A DNA stretch of 64,000 nucleotides from Bacteroidota bacterium (GTDB taxonomy: Bacteria; Bacteroidota; Bacteroidia; Chitinophagales; Chitinophagaceae): NCBI GenBank assembly GCA_947456625.1, contig CANGQJ010000002.1:124001-188000 (forward strand), in the 5' to 3' direction. This document shows positions 36,386-46,176 of this stretch, piece by piece. Position numbers and translations under genes: made by a program. The notes below the pieces were generated by a model. The model had not been told where the DNA came from, did not search any database, and was given only the letters and a program-made list of their open reading frames with translations. The stretch's first letter is position 1. Each line of letters opens with the position of its first letter.

Positions 36386-38521
36386 TTAATTTTTTGAACT
36401 GTCAAACATAATTGCATTAATTAATTGAACCAAACTTTTCATATCATTAAAATCCATTACTTCAATTGGCGAGTGTGAATACCTGCCAGGCCAAGACAAA
36501 GGCACAGAAGGAGTTCCGTTGGCTAAAAAGCCTTGACCGTCGGTACCACCCACAGTCATACCATACTGAACTTTTACCAATTTACTATTTGCCAGTTTTT
36601 GTAAATGATTTAAATTTTCTCGGTTTACAAAATTGATGCTTTCAAGCACTCTAATAATAGCTCCATTTCCTAATGGACAATAACCAAATATTTTTGATTC
36701 CATGGGAGCGTCAGAGGAAACATAAGTATCAATTGGATATCCAATACTAACGTCTTTTAAAAATTGTTCTGCATAAGTAGATCCAACAAGTCCTGCTTCC
36801 TCTCCAACAGACCAAACAAAAGTTACTTTATACGGTAGGGTATTGGGATTTAAATTTTCTAACGCTAATAATAAAGCTGCACAACCAACTCTATCATCAA
36901 AACCTCGGGCTGTGGCTTTTGATTCACTAAGCCTGATCATTTTTTTAGGCATGGTTACTGTTGTGAAAACGGGTTTAACCCCTGCTGCAACCGCTTCTTG
37001 TTTGGAAGCAAAACCAGCATTCACAATTAATGGTGCGCCAGTAATATGTCTTTTATTTTCTGTTAAATAATTAGCGCGTGGTTCAAACACTGCATTAATA
37101 TCTTTATTTCCCAAATGCACTAGTGCACTATGCCCTTCCCATACCCAATTAAAAAATCCACCAATTTCTTTTAAAGCCAAACGTCCATCATTTAAAATAG
37201 AATCTACTTGAAAACCTACCTCGTCCATATGTGCCACAAATGCAATATGCTTAGGTCCATTTCCAAATTCTAAAATAATATTTCCTTTTTCATCCACCTT
37301 AGGTTTAGCCCATGTAGGTAATTTAGAAAGTACAAAATCACGTACTGGTTTTTCATCGGGGTATACACCATACTTACTAATTAGGTTGGACAATAATATT
37401 TCCTCTTTTTGAAAACTTGAATATTTAAAATTAACTACCGGATTACTATAATTTTTTAAACTTTCTAGTTCCCAGTTTTTATTTTCAATACTATTTAAAA
37501 ATAATTTAGATAATGATTCAGTACTATTAACCGATACCATTTCCACTGGAGTTGCATTATAGGTGTTTGCCAATCCCACTTCATACACAAAAGCCTTATC
37601 CCAATTGGGTCCACTGGTGGATGGATTCCTAAACGGTGTATTTGCTTTTGCTAATTTTTGTATACTTCCATTATTGGGAATAATTTTATTTACAAGTATT
37701 TCGTTTTCGCTAGCTACTGCACTATTTAAAAACCTATTATACCTAATCACCAAATCAAAGGGTCCGTAATTATTAGCGGTTGCTTCTAGTCCCTTGCCAT
37801 TTATTAATTCAAGTGTAGTAAAAGCAATAACAACAGTACCCGAAAAATTTTGATGTAACAATGTGTTAGCTACCGTTGCTAGTGCTATAACAGCAGCCTT
37901 CGTGTTCGCCGAGGGAGCTGCTATATTTTTTCCAGCAACAATAATTGGTTTTTTATTAATGGTAACTGGATCTAATAATTTAATGCCTTTTGCTGCAACC
38001 TGACTGCTATTTGCAACTCCCACATCAACAAATGATTCCTGCCACTGAAATGCATTTTTACTTTTTTCAGGAACCGCTCTTAAAATATCATAATGCGAGG
38101 AGGGTACCGTAGATACACCAATAAGTGAACTATTTTCGGTATTTATTTTTACTTCACTTCCTTCCAAAAACTGGTGGTACAAAACACCCTGATGTCCAAA
38201 TCCAATTGGCGCAATTCTTAAATAACCGTCCTCTTGAATTTGACTTACCACATAACCTGGCTCGTCAAGTGGTACTGTAAATAAACGTTTGGGAGCACCC
38301 GACCCAATGGTAATAATGATATTACCAAGTTTGTCTTGTTTACAAATTCCTTTTTCAAATAAATTATTTAAAAAAATACCTGCCTCTTGCTCTCGGCCTG
38401 TTACTGCGCTTGTTTTTGAAAACTCATACACTGCATTTAATAAATTTTGCTGACTAGCACTTAGTTGTGCACTTGATTTTTGAAATGCAATGATTAATAA
38501 AAATAAAAATATTTTTTTCAT
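36386..38521 (-). CDS. Exported tandem M42-type peptidase, N-terminal copy lacks metal ligands
   Basis: A 711-residue protein with a signal peptide ending near KSSAQ, followed by two copies of an M42 aminopeptidase-like domain. The C-terminal copy (from about 365) keeps the dinuclear site: His in VAHMDEVGF, Asp-Asp in RGFDDRVG, Glu-Glu in SVGEEAG, Asp in VSSDAP, and the final His in YSHSPIE. The N-terminal copy reads VPLDEPGY, PSANTKAA and TTLELINGKG at the matching places, so His, Asp-Asp and Glu-Glu are all lost. The first half is therefore probably structural or regulatory, in keeping with oligomeric M42 peptidases. The MBL gene directly follows it. Confidence 0.83.
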   Translation of the reverse strand: MKKIFLFLLIIAFQKSSAQLSASQQNLLNAVYEFSKTSAVTGREQEAGIFLNNLFEKGICKQDKLGNIIITIGSGAPKRLFTVPLDEPGYVVSQIQEDGYLRIAPIGFGHQGVLYHQFLEGSEVKINTENSSLIGVSTVPSSHYDILRAVPEKSKNAFQWQESFVDVGVANSSQVAAKGIKLLDPVTINKKPIIVAGKNIAAPSANTKAAVIALATVANTLLHQNFSGTVVIAFTTLELINGKGLEATANNYGPFDLVIRYNRFLNSAVASENEILVNKIIPNNGSIQKLAKANTPFRNPSTSGPNWDKAFVYEVGLANTYNATPVEMVSVNSTESLSKLFLNSIENKNWELESLKNYSNPVVNFKYSSFQKEEILLSNLISKYGVYPDEKPVRDFVLSKLPTWAKPKVDEKGNIILEFGNGPKHIAFVAHMDEVGFQVDSILNDGRLALKEIGGFFNWVWEGHSALVHLGNKDINAVFEPRANYLTENKRHITGAPLIVNAGFASKQEAVAAGVKPVFTTVTMPKKMIRLSESKATARGFDDRVGCAALLLALENLNPNTLPYKVTFVWSVGEEAGLVGSTYAEQFLKDVSIGYPIDTYVSSDAPMESKIFGYCPLGNGAIIRVLESINFVNRENLNHLQKLANSKLVKVQYGMTVGGTDGQGFLANGTPSVPLSWPGRYSHSPIEVMDFNDMKSLVQLINAIMFDSSKN

Positions 38522-38527
38522 GTGGAA

Positions 38528-39979
38528 TTATGGATTACTAAATTTTATTACAAATATTCCAGTAGATGAAATATCGTTTGGTTTTAAATTAGAAAGGTCA
38601 ACATAAACATTTTTACCTTTTTGTTTCCAGCTAATTTTTGAGCTCGCACCCAATACGCTTACCATTGTTGCAGTTGACAGGGTTAGCTCTTTTATGGTAA
38701 TACTATTTTTATAAGAAGGAATGATAGTATATAAATCATTCCCCTTTTTGGTAAAAAATGCTTCAATATATGCACTGTCTTTTTTAGGAATTACTAAATT
38801 AGCTACACGGTAATTGGACATAAAACTCGCACCATTTTTAGGGGCCATAATTCCATCAGACCATTGTGCCGCTTTTTTCCATGCAGTAGTTCCATAAATT
38901 GCTTCTCCATTTATGTTTAGCCAATCACCCATGTCGGTTAACCTTTGTTGCATTATTACCGGAATGGTTCCGTCGGCATTAGGTCCAATATCTAATAAAA
39001 AATTTCCACCTCGGGATACCAGATCATTTAACATTAATATTAATTCATAACTGGATTTATAATCACTAAGGTTTTCGTTTCGGTTGTAACCATAAGATAG
39101 TCCCACGCCTTGGCTTTCTTCCCAAATAATACTTGCGTCCATTCCGCTTCCATATTCAGAAGTAGTATACATGGCTCCATGGTTTTTTTCTCGTGTATTA
39201 TTACCCCATCTATCATTAACTACCACATTGTCTTTTACCGGCGATTCATTAAATAACCAAGCAAGTAATTTTGGACTTTGCCAAGCAGAATCGGACAAAT
39301 CCCATTCCCCGTCAGAAAAAATAATGGCAGGTTTATACTTTGTAACCAAGTCTTTAAACTGTGGAATCATATGTTTTTCAACATACGCTTTTTTATCATG
39401 TAACCACATTGGATTAAACCATTCATAAAGTGAATAATAATATCCCATTTTAAGTCCTGCATTTCTTACTGAGTTGGTAAGGTCGCCTAATAAATCCCTA
39501 TGCGGTGTTCCTGTTACCGCATTCCATGGTCTATTCCAATCCCTATCGGCTTCCATGCTATTCCAAAGTGTATAGCCTTCGTGATGCTTTGAAGTAAGTA
39601 CCACATATTTAGCACCCGATTTTTTAAATAAATCCGCCCACTGGTCAGGTTCAAACATTTCTGCTTTAAACATTGGCTCGAAAGCCGTGTAAGCAAAACT
39701 GCTTCCATAATTTTTTTCATGAAAAGACATAAAGTCTTTTTGTTTTTCAAAAAGTCGATGCCAATACCATTCCGCATAACTATATCCACTATTACGCATG
39801 GTAGGTGCATATGCAGGTACAGAATAAACGCCCCAGTGTATAAAAATTCCAAACTTATCTTGATTAAACCAGGCAGGAATTTTTCTGTTATTTAAGGATT
39901 GCCAGTTGGCCTCAAATTTTTGCGCAAAACCAAAGCAGGTGAACGCAATGGTTAATAACAATAAGCCTATTTTTTTCAT
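38528..39979 (-). CDS. GH29 alpha-L-fucosidase, exported
   Basis: A 483-residue secreted glycosidase with a signal peptide ending near CFGFAQ (residue 19). The GH29 blocks are clear: KFGIFIHWGVYSVPAY, EWYWHRL, VLTSKHHEGYTLWNS, and the nucleophile region IIFSDGEWDL with Asp near residue 222. The C-terminal part is a beta-domain. The enzyme releases fucose from glycans. It lies between the M42-like gene (6 bp) and the GH10 gene (39 bp) on the same strand, so it may share a transcript with them. Confidence 0.92.
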   Translation of the reverse strand: MKKIGLLLLTIAFTCFGFAQKFEANWQSLNNRKIPAWFNQDKFGIFIHWGVYSVPAYAPTMRNSGYSYAEWYWHRLFEKQKDFMSFHEKNYGSSFAYTAFEPMFKAEMFEPDQWADLFKKSGAKYVVLTSKHHEGYTLWNSMEADRDWNRPWNAVTGTPHRDLLGDLTNSVRNAGLKMGYYYSLYEWFNPMWLHDKKAYVEKHMIPQFKDLVTKYKPAIIFSDGEWDLSDSAWQSPKLLAWLFNESPVKDNVVVNDRWGNNTREKNHGAMYTTSEYGSGMDASIIWEESQGVGLSYGYNRNENLSDYKSSYELILMLNDLVSRGGNFLLDIGPNADGTIPVIMQQRLTDMGDWLNINGEAIYGTTAWKKAAQWSDGIMAPKNGASFMSNYRVANLVIPKKDSAYIEAFFTKKGNDLYTIIPSYKNSITIKELTLSTATMVSVLGASSKISWKQKGKNVYVDLSNLKPNDISSTGIFVIKFSNP

Positions 39980-40017
39980 GTTTTTTGAGGTTTATTAAAT
40001 TTACTTAATATTTATAA

Positions 40018-41127
40018 TTAAGGTTTACCCACTGCAATTACTTTATAATAAGCTGGTTTTGGCTTTCCGTTTCTATCAAATAGTAAGGGATAATTGGTAC
40101 GTCCTGCAATAGGCCATCCGTTTAACCAGGATTGTTTATCGTGTACCCCCCAAAAAGTAATTCTGTTTATTTTATCACTGTACTTATAAAATAATTTAAA
40201 CAGGGACTCATATCCATTGGTAAGTTTTTGTTGAGCGCTATCGGGTATGCCTGCAGCATAAGGATTCATTTTTTCGTTATACACTGCTTTTTGATTCACA
40301 TCTGCAGCATCTACGTCCCATGGATTTGGCAGTACCGTTAAATCCAGTTCGGTGAACATTACTTTTATTCCTAATGCACTAAAAGCTAAAATGCTTTCCT
40401 CTATTTCTTTTAAAGGAATATTATCAGAGCGCCAATGTCCTTGTATGCCTACTCCGTTAATACGTATCCCCTTGGATTGTAAATTTTTAATAAGGGCTAT
40501 TGCACCCGCTCGTTTTTTGGGTTGCTCAATATTATAGTCATTATAATACAGTTCGGTTTGAGGGGCTGCTGCAGCGGCAATGCTAAAAGCTTCCGAAATA
40601 TAATCTGGACCTAATTTTTCTAAAAAAATAGAATTTCTTAAACTACCATCTTCCTCTAAAGCTTCATTAACCACATCCCATGAAAATATTTTTCCATCAT
40701 ATCTAGATGCAATGGTTGTTATGTGATTTTTTATAAACTGTAAAAGAGAGTCTTTACTTTGAATTTGTTTTACAAATGGTGATAGTTGGCTATGCCAAAT
40801 TAAGGTGTGCCCGTTTACGGGTAAATTATTTTGGTTGCCATAGGCCACAATTTTATCTGCTAAGTCAAAATTATATTTATCCCAACTAGGATGAATTACT
40901 TCACACTTCATAATATTTTCGGGCGTAATTGCACTAAACTGCGTTTTAATTAGCGGTGCGGCCAATGTATCCTTACCTGAAATTTGTGCTGCATTTAAAG
41001 CAGCCCCAATTAAAAAATTGTTTTTAAATACTTGCTTTAAGGTGGGTGTATTTTGAGCATAACTTGTTTTTGCAAGCAAAACACTTGCCATTATGAACAA
41101 GAACCATTTGTTATAATTATTTTTCAT
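40018..41127 (-). CDS. GH10 endo-1,4-beta-xylanase, exported
   Basis: A 369-residue secreted enzyme; the signal peptide ends near KTSYAQ (residue 25). GH10 marks are seen as ENIMKCEVIHP, NGHTLIWHSQ, the acid/base Glu near residue 152 in DVVNEALEEDG, GVGIQGHWR, and the nucleophile Glu near residue 258 in MFTELDLTVLP. Length is normal for a single-domain xylanase. It is probably the first gene of the GH10-GH29-M42-MBL run on the minus strand. Confidence 0.93.
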   Translation of the reverse strand: MKNNYNKWFLFIMASVLLAKTSYAQNTPTLKQVFKNNFLIGAALNAAQISGKDTLAAPLIKTQFSAITPENIMKCEVIHPSWDKYNFDLADKIVAYGNQNNLPVNGHTLIWHSQLSPFVKQIQSKDSLLQFIKNHITTIASRYDGKIFSWDVVNEALEEDGSLRNSIFLEKLGPDYISEAFSIAAAAAPQTELYYNDYNIEQPKKRAGAIALIKNLQSKGIRINGVGIQGHWRSDNIPLKEIEESILAFSALGIKVMFTELDLTVLPNPWDVDAADVNQKAVYNEKMNPYAAGIPDSAQQKLTNGYESLFKLFYKYSDKINRITFWGVHDKQSWLNGWPIAGRTNYPLLFDRNGKPKPAYYKVIAVGKP

Positions 41128-41151
41128 TAAACAGGATGTTTAACGTAAGAT

Positions 41152-41183
41152 AATAAAAAAGCCCTCAACTTTCGTTGAGGGCT
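41152..41183 (-). terminator. Intrinsic terminator after tRNA-Phe
   Basis: AGCCCTCAA and TTGAGGGCT form a 9-bp stem with a CTTTCG loop. On the minus strand this is followed by a T run (A run at 41152-41160 on the plus strand). It sits 2 bp past the tRNA end. Confidence 0.88.
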
Positions 41184-41185
41184 AG

Positions 41186-41258
41186 TGGCACCACCCGGGC
41201 TCGAACCGGGGACACAAGGATTTTCAGTCCTTTGCTCTACCAACTGAGCTACAGCGCC
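41186..41258 (-). tRNA. tRNA-Phe (anticodon GAA)
   Basis: A 73-base cloverleaf on the minus strand. The acceptor arm is GGCGCTG/TGGTGCC with three G-U pairs. The D arm is GCTC...GAGC, and the anticodon arm is AAGGA/TCCTT with loop CTGAAAA, so the anticodon is GAA. The T arm is CCCGG/CCGGG with loop TTCGAGC. The discriminator is A, and CCA is not encoded. Confidence 0.95.
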
Positions 41259-41394
41259 ATTGGATTGAATCCATTCCGTAATATTGCTATTACCGGGCAG
41301 CAAATATAGGCCAGGCCGCCTTAAATAGCAAAAAATTAGCCTTGTTTATTGAAAATCAGTGTTTTTGGGGAATAAGAAATGTTTTAATATGGCC

Positions 41395-42279
41395 CTAAGC
41401 CGTTGTGGCTACTATAAAAAAGGAAGTAATAATTAATACAATACCTATCCATTGTTTTATGCTAAGCCTTTCTTTAAAAAACATAAAGCCCAATAACACA
41501 GAAAGCAATTGAGAGCTTATGATTAAAATATTAATTACCATAATAGGCAGGTACTGATAGGAAACATTAATTGCCAGGCCGCCAGCTACTAGCAAAATAC
41601 CTTGAACAATATAGGTTTGAATATGAACCGAGCCCACATATTGAAATAATTTACCAAACAGGCCGTCTTTGATAATTAATACCAATCCAAATAACATAGC
41701 AGTGGTTTCGATAATCAAACTAAAACCAAGTGGTCCCCACCACTGAATAGGATAAGTATACAAAGCATAAGAGCTTCCCCAAAAAAAGCTAGAAGCTAAT
41801 CCATAAATAATTCCTTTTCTTACCTTAGAGGCATCCTCACTTTGTGTGCCTTGTAAAAACAAAAACAATAGTCCTGCTGTTGATAATATAAATGCATATA
41901 AATATTGCGTCTTCCAAATTTCTCCAACAACAAATACAGCTGTTAATATGGTAAACACTTTTAACGAAGACACAGGCACCACAACACTTACAGCCGCTTT
42001 TTGAATGCCTCTTAAAAAAAACATGAGTCCAAAAATATTAAATATACTTAATGCAATAGACAATAAAAATTGATTGTCAATAGCTAAATCTCTAACGGTC
42101 CACCCTTTAAAAAAAGGACTAGCTCTAAATACAAAATAGAAAATAGAAAATGTAATGGATGCAAAAACACCACGATAAAACATACCTATTTGATAGGGTA
42201 TGGTTTGCGTAACTTTTTTCCAATAAGCATTGCTTAATGCAAAACAAAAAGCACCTATCAATACAAAAAGAATTCCCAT
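41395..42279 (-). CDS. EamA/DMT-family transporter
   Basis: A 294-residue polytopic membrane protein with about ten hydrophobic helices in two similar halves, the pattern of the drug/metabolite transporter superfamily. The first half starts LFVLIGAFCFALSNAYWKK and the second near GIIYGLASSFFWGSSYALY; both begin with the same Gly/Ala/Ser-Trp type helix. Substrate and direction are unknown. It lies between asnS and the tRNA-Phe gene. Confidence 0.85.
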   Translation of the reverse strand: MGILFVLIGAFCFALSNAYWKKVTQTIPYQIGMFYRGVFASITFSIFYFVFRASPFFKGWTVRDLAIDNQFLLSIALSIFNIFGLMFFLRGIQKAAVSVVVPVSSLKVFTILTAVFVVGEIWKTQYLYAFILSTAGLLFLFLQGTQSEDASKVRKGIIYGLASSFFWGSSYALYTYPIQWWGPLGFSLIIETTAMLFGLVLIIKDGLFGKLFQYVGSVHIQTYIVQGILLVAGGLAINVSYQYLPIMVINILIISSQLLSVLLGFMFFKERLSIKQWIGIVLIITSFFIVATTA

Positions 42280-42289
42280 AAAATAGATT

Positions 42290-42317
42290 TATAAAAAAGA
42301 GCGCATTCGCGCTCTTT
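42290..42317 (-). terminator. Intrinsic terminator after asnS
   Basis: AAAGAGCGC and GCGCTCTTT form a 9-bp stem with an ATTC loop. The minus strand continues into a T run. It sits 9 bp past the asnS stop, between asnS and the EamA gene. Confidence 0.88.
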
Positions 42318-42325
42318 AAAATTTT

Positions 42326-43774
42326 TTAATATTCACAGTTATTTGGAGTACGTGCAAAAGCAATAACGTCTCTTATGTTAGTCATGCCTGTTACAAATTG
42401 TACCATTCGTTCAAACCCTAAACCAAATCCTGCATGTGGTACGCTTCCAAATCGGCGGGTATCTAAATAATAACTCATCTCTTCCAGTGGGATATGCATG
42501 GCGTTCATTCTGGCTTCTAATTTTTCTAAGCGCTCCTCTCTTTGAGAACCACCCACAATCTCTCCAATGCCTGGCGCTAAAATATCCATCGCGGCTACCG
42601 TTTCTTTACCTGGCTCACAACCATCATTCATACGCATATAAAACGCTTTAATTGCAGCAGGATAGTTGGTTACAATAACCGGCTTTTTAAAATGTTGCTC
42701 CACCAAGAATCTTTCGTGTTCACTTTGTAAATCAATGCCCCACTTTACATCGTATTGGAATTTCTTTTTCTTATAGTGATTGCTGTTTAATAAAATATCA
42801 ATGGCTTCGGTATAAGTGATTCTTTCAAATCCGCTTTCCAACACAAATTTTAATTTTTCAACCAAACCCAATCCACTTCTTTTTTCTGTAGGCAATTGTT
42901 TTTCTTCTTCTGCTAAACGCGCATCTAAAAATGCTAAGTCATCGGCATTGTGCTCCATTACATAAGCTATCAAATGCTTTATAAAATCTTCTGCTAAATT
43001 CATATTGTCTTCTAAATCATTAAATGCCACTTCGGGTTCAATCATCCAAAACTCTGCTAAGTGTCTTGTGGTGTTTGAATTCTCTGCACGAAAGGTTGGA
43101 CCAAAGGTATAAATGTCTGAAAACGCCATGGCGCCTAGTTCTCCTTCCAGTTGACCACTTACTGTTAAGTTGGTACTCTTGCCAAAAAAGTCTTGCGAAA
43201 AATCAATTTCACCTTTATCATTTTTTGGCGCACCTTGTAAAGGAAGTGTGGTTACTCTAAACATTTCACCCGCACCCTCCGCATCACTGCTTGTAATAAT
43301 GGGGGTGTGTAAATATAAAAATCCACGCTCATTAAAAAATTGATGCACCGCAAATGCCAACGAATGACGAATACGAAACACCGATCCAAATGTATTGGTT
43401 CTAAAACGCAGATGCGCTTTTTCTCTTAAAAATTCTAAGGAATGTTTTTTAGGTTGCAATGGATATTTTTCAGCATCACTGTCTCCTAAAATTTCAATGC
43501 TGGTTGCTTTAACTTCAACACTTTGTCCCTTACCTTGGCTTTCAACCACCAAACCTTTTACTTTTAAAGAGGCGCCCGTTGTAATACGTTTTAATGTTGT
43601 CTCATCAAATTCACCCAAACTTGCCACAATTTGAACATTATTATTGGTGCTACCGTCATTCAAAGCTATAAACTGATTATTACGAAATGTACGAACCCAT
43701 CCCATCACCACCACTTCGGTTCCTACTGCAGTATCTCCAAGCAACTGCTTTATTTTTACTCTTTGGTTAAACAT
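42326..43774 (-). CDS. asnS: Asparaginyl-tRNA synthetase
   Basis: A 482-residue class IIb synthetase. The N-terminal OB-fold anticodon-binding domain covers about residues 1-110 ([21 protein letters not shown]). The catalytic core has motif 2 as [21 protein letters not shown] and motif 3 as [12 protein letters not shown], and the protein ends in the [17 protein letters not shown] typical of AsnRS rather than AspRS. It attaches asparagine to tRNA-Asn. It is monocistronic, with a strong terminator after it, and divergent from rho. Confidence 0.95.
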   Translation of the reverse strand: MFNQRVKIKQLLGDTAVGTEVVVMGWVRTFRNNQFIALNDGSTNNNVQIVASLGEFDETTLKRITTGASLKVKGLVVESQGKGQSVEVKATSIEILGDSDAEKYPLQPKKHSLEFLREKAHLRFRTNTFGSVFRIRHSLAFAVHQFFNERGFLYLHTPIITSSDAEGAGEMFRVTTLPLQGAPKNDKGEIDFSQDFFGKSTNLTVSGQLEGELGAMAFSDIYTFGPTFRAENSNTTRHLAEFWMIEPEVAFNDLEDNMNLAEDFIKHLIAYVMEHNADDLAFLDARLAEEEKQLPTEKRSGLGLVEKLKFVLESGFERITYTEAIDILLNSNHYKKKKFQYDVKWGIDLQSEHERFLVEQHFKKPVIVTNYPAAIKAFYMRMNDGCEPGKETVAAMDILAPGIGEIVGGSQREERLEKLEARMNAMHIPLEEMSYYLDTRRFGSVPHAGFGLGFERMVQFVTGMTNIRDVIAFARTPNNCEY

Positions 43775-43992
43775 AATACTTATTTGATGTATTTACTGGG
43801 GGCAAAGATAACCCATAAAAAATTGTTTTTTTATTGAAAAACTGCTTAACATTGCATTAGAAAGTAGCGACACCGGTTTAGTTTTAGTCGCTGACACACT
43901 CAATACGGAAATAATCTTCCGACAATCAATCACAAATCATTCTCTAAAGCCTCCGATTTCATTCGATTTTTAAATAAATTATAAGATTTAAA
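43775..43992. other. asnS-rho divergent intergenic region with two small hairpins
   Basis: This 218-bp stretch separates the asnS and rho starts. It contains AGCGAC (43866-43871) pairing with GTCGCT (43887-43892), and CGGAA/TTCCG around a 6-base loop (43906-43921), in the likely rho leader. Rho synthesis is autoregulated in several bacteria, so the leader may take part. No coding frame with Rho_N-like sequence was found here. Confidence 0.4.
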
Positions 43993-45534
43993 GTGCAAGA
44001 AAAAGACGACAAACCAAAAAGGGGACGCAAACCAGCGTCTGCACCCGCTCCAAAGACCACTAAATCAGAAAAACCCGCTCCTGCAAAGGAAACTGCTGCT
44101 CCATCCAGGGCCCGCAAGCCTATTGCAAAAAAAGCAGAACAAGCCGAGCAGGAAAGACCAGGTCAAAGCATTGACGAGAAAGCCTCTCAAATAGCAGCCA
44201 AATTATTTGGTGACGAGAGTTCCGCAAGTGCACCTACTGCCCAAACAACAGTTGGTACCGAGGGTCAAACAAACCCGGCCGAAGGCACCGACCCGCAAAC
44301 TGGTTTACCAAATGGCGGTGGACAAGCCGGTGAATTTAGAGGTCAGCGAGGTCCTGGTCAAGGTCAGCACCAAAATCAAAGATTTCAACCTAAAAAAGAA
44401 CCCGTTTTTAATATAGAATTTGATGGCGCCATTGCCTCTGAGGGGGTACTTGAAATGATGCCCGATGGATATGGTTTTTTAAGAAGCTCAGATTATAACT
44501 ATTTATCTTCTCCGGACGATGTTTATGTATCTCCATCTCAAATAAAATTATTTGGACTTAAAACAGGAGACACCGTTCAGGGTTCGGTACGTCCTCCAAA
44601 AGAGGGTGAAAAATATTTTGCATTAACAAAAGTGGATTTTGTAAACGGTAAAAAACCAGATGAAATTCGTGATCGTATTCCTTTTGATTATTTAACACCA
44701 TTATTCCCTTTTGAAAAATTAAATTTATATACTAGCGCTAATAATTATAGCACACGTATTATGGATTTATTTACACCCATTGGTAAAGGACAACGTGGAT
44801 TATTGGTTGCACAACCAAAAGTGGGTAAGACCATGTTATTAAAAGAGGTGGCTAACGCAATTGCAGCCAATCACCCTGAATGTTATTTAATGGTGGTGCT
44901 AGTGGATGAACGTCCCGAGGAGGTTACCGATGTAGAGCGTTCTGTAAAAGCAGAAGTTATTGCTTCTACTTTTGACGAGCCCGCAGAAAAACACGTGAAG
45001 GTTTCAACCATGGCTTTACAAAAAGCAAAACGCTTGGTAGAGTGTGGACACGACGTTGTTATTTTATTAGATTCTATTACACGTTTAGCGCGTGCACATA
45101 ATACGGTTGCTCCAAGTTCTGGTAAAGTATTATCGGGTGGTGTAGAAGCAAACGCGATGCAAAAACCAAAACAATTTTTTGGTGCTGCTCGTAAAATTGA
45201 AAATGGCGGATCTTTAACTATTATTGCTACAGCCCTTGTGGATACGGGTTCTAAAATGGACGAAGTAATTTTTGAAGAGTTCAAGGGAACTGGTAATATG
45301 GAATTAGTATTAGATCGTCGTTTAGCAAACAAACGAATTTTCCCTGCCATTGATTTAACCGGCTCTAGTACACGTCGTGATGATTTATTATTATCAGCAG
45401 ACGTATTACAGCGAATGAACATTTTAAGATTATTCCTGAACGATATGAATACGGACGAAGCAATGAACGAATTATTAAAACGAATGCGCGGTACCAAAGA
45501 CAACGAAGAGTTTTTGGCCAGCATGAACCGTTAG
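43993..45534 (+). CDS. rho: Transcription termination factor Rho
   Basis: A 513-residue hexameric RNA helicase. Residues 1-140 are low complexity (Lys/Pro/Ala, then Gly/Gln-rich [13 protein letters not shown]). The cold-shock RNA-binding domain follows (from [18 protein letters not shown]), then the ATPase core with Walker [10 protein letters not shown] (near 273-281), the [13 protein letters not shown] block, [16 protein letters not shown], and the R-loop [18 protein letters not shown]. The start is GTG, with an in-frame TAA 15 bp upstream, so no longer form exists. The helical Rho_N domain usually found at the N-terminus is absent. Disordered Rho segments are known in Bacteroides. Confidence 0.93.
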   Translation: MQEKDDKPKRGRKPASAPAPKTTKSEKPAPAKETAAPSRARKPIAKKAEQAEQERPGQSIDEKASQIAAKLFGDESSASAPTAQTTVGTEGQTNPAEGTDPQTGLPNGGGQAGEFRGQRGPGQGQHQNQRFQPKKEPVFNIEFDGAIASEGVLEMMPDGYGFLRSSDYNYLSSPDDVYVSPSQIKLFGLKTGDTVQGSVRPPKEGEKYFALTKVDFVNGKKPDEIRDRIPFDYLTPLFPFEKLNLYTSANNYSTRIMDLFTPIGKGQRGLLVAQPKVGKTMLLKEVANAIAANHPECYLMVVLVDERPEEVTDVERSVKAEVIASTFDEPAEKHVKVSTMALQKAKRLVECGHDVVILLDSITRLARAHNTVAPSSGKVLSGGVEANAMQKPKQFFGAARKIENGGSLTIIATALVDTGSKMDEVIFEEFKGTGNMELVLDRRLANKRIFPAIDLTGSSTRRDDLLLSADVLQRMNILRLFLNDMNTDEAMNELLKRMRGTKDNEEFLASMNR

Positions 45535-45541
45535 GTTTTTT

Positions 45542-45569
45542 AAGGCACCCATAAACGGGTGCCTTTTTT
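45542..45569 (+). terminator. Intrinsic terminator of rho
   Basis: AAGGCACCC and GGGTGCCTT form a 9-bp stem with loop ATAAAC, followed by six T. A near copy of the right part recurs at 46254-46272, on the far side of the HicAB genes. Confidence 0.92.
45548..45566 (+). repeat. Direct repeat, copy 1 (in the rho terminator)
   Basis: CCCATAAACGGGTGCCTTT, 19 bases, is identical to 46254-46272. The two copies bracket the HicAB module. Confidence 0.85.
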
Positions 45570-45571
45570 AT

Positions 45572-45961
45572 TTAATCCCTAGTTGCAATTTTAAGGGATT
45601 TTAATTCCTCCCCAATTTCATGAATTGCACCCTCAAGCTTTAGTAGTTTTTCTTTGGTTGGAAATTTAGTACCAATACGATATTGTCTTAACATAAGCCT
45701 ACTAATTCCAGCTCGGTCTGCTACCGCCGAAGCATTTAAGTATTTTTTATCATCAAATAAACCTGAAATATCATACTGTATTTCAAATGCATATTTTGTA
45801 CTTGACAATTTATGAAAATCATATAAAAGCTTGGTCATTTTCTTTTTCAATCCCTCTATAGTTTTGCTAAAATCTACAATTAAATTATCCTCGAATTTTA
45901 TTCTACCCCAATAGCCTTTTAAGTCTACTGTTTCTATAACAATTGGTATTTTCTTTTTCAT
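45572..45961 (-). CDS. HicB-like antitoxin with helix-turn-helix
   Basis: A 129-residue protein encoded after hicA, whose stop its ATG overlaps by 4 bp. Residues 1-45 resemble the HicB partial RNase-H-like fold (GYWGRIKFEDNLIVDFSKTIEGL). Residues about 75-110 form a helix-turn-helix (NASAVADRAGISRLMLRQYRIGTKFPT). Such antitoxins cover the toxin's active site and repress their own promoter. Together with the toxin gene it makes up a type II toxin-antitoxin pair in the less common toxin-first order usual for hicAB. Confidence 0.82.
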   Translation of the reverse strand: MKKKIPIVIETVDLKGYWGRIKFEDNLIVDFSKTIEGLKKKMTKLLYDFHKLSSTKYAFEIQYDISGLFDDKKYLNASAVADRAGISRLMLRQYRIGTKFPTKEKLLKLEGAIHEIGEELKSLKIATRD

Positions 45962-46155
45962 ACTTTTTTTAGGTTTATTCCAGCCTGGATTAAAATAGAG
46001 TTTAATGTTTTTATTTTAATTGCTCTTTTTCCGTGAACCGCAATTGTAACTTTCCCCTTTTTTGTAGGGTGTACAAACTGTTGATGACTTCCTTTTTGAG
46101 ACTTTAAAATCCAACCATCATTTCTAAGTATTCGCTCAATTTGTTTGGCGTGCAT
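45958..46155 (-). CDS. HicA-family mRNA interferase toxin
   Basis: A 65-residue protein with the small double-stranded-RNA-binding-like fold of HicA. The catalytic His is His24 in KGSHQQFVHP, followed by the GKVTIAVHGKRAI strand and an ILIQAGI helix. HicA cuts mRNA and tmRNA independently of ribosomes until bound by HicB. The gene is first in the operon, and the antitoxin ATG overlaps its stop. The module is framed by short direct repeats, as described for the rho terminator. Confidence 0.87.
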   Translation of the reverse strand: MHAKQIERILRNDGWILKSQKGSHQQFVHPTKKGKVTIAVHGKRAIKIKTLNSILIQAGINLKKV

Positions 46156-46167
46156 ATAAATGACTTT

Positions 46168-46176
46168 ATAAAGGTA
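46168..46176 (-). promoter_or_regulatory. Possible -7 box of the hicAB promoter
   Basis: The minus strand reads TACCTTTAT, close to TAnnTTTG. It is 13 bp before the hicA start and overlaps the left part of the palindrome at 46173-46190, so a repressor bound there would block polymerase. Confidence 0.4.

Noticed and set aside
44883..45524. 213-codon open frame on the minus strand inside rho
   Set aside because: It lies antisense to a highly conserved rho core, has a Ser/Thr-rich composition typical of a shadow frame, and shows no family resemblance.
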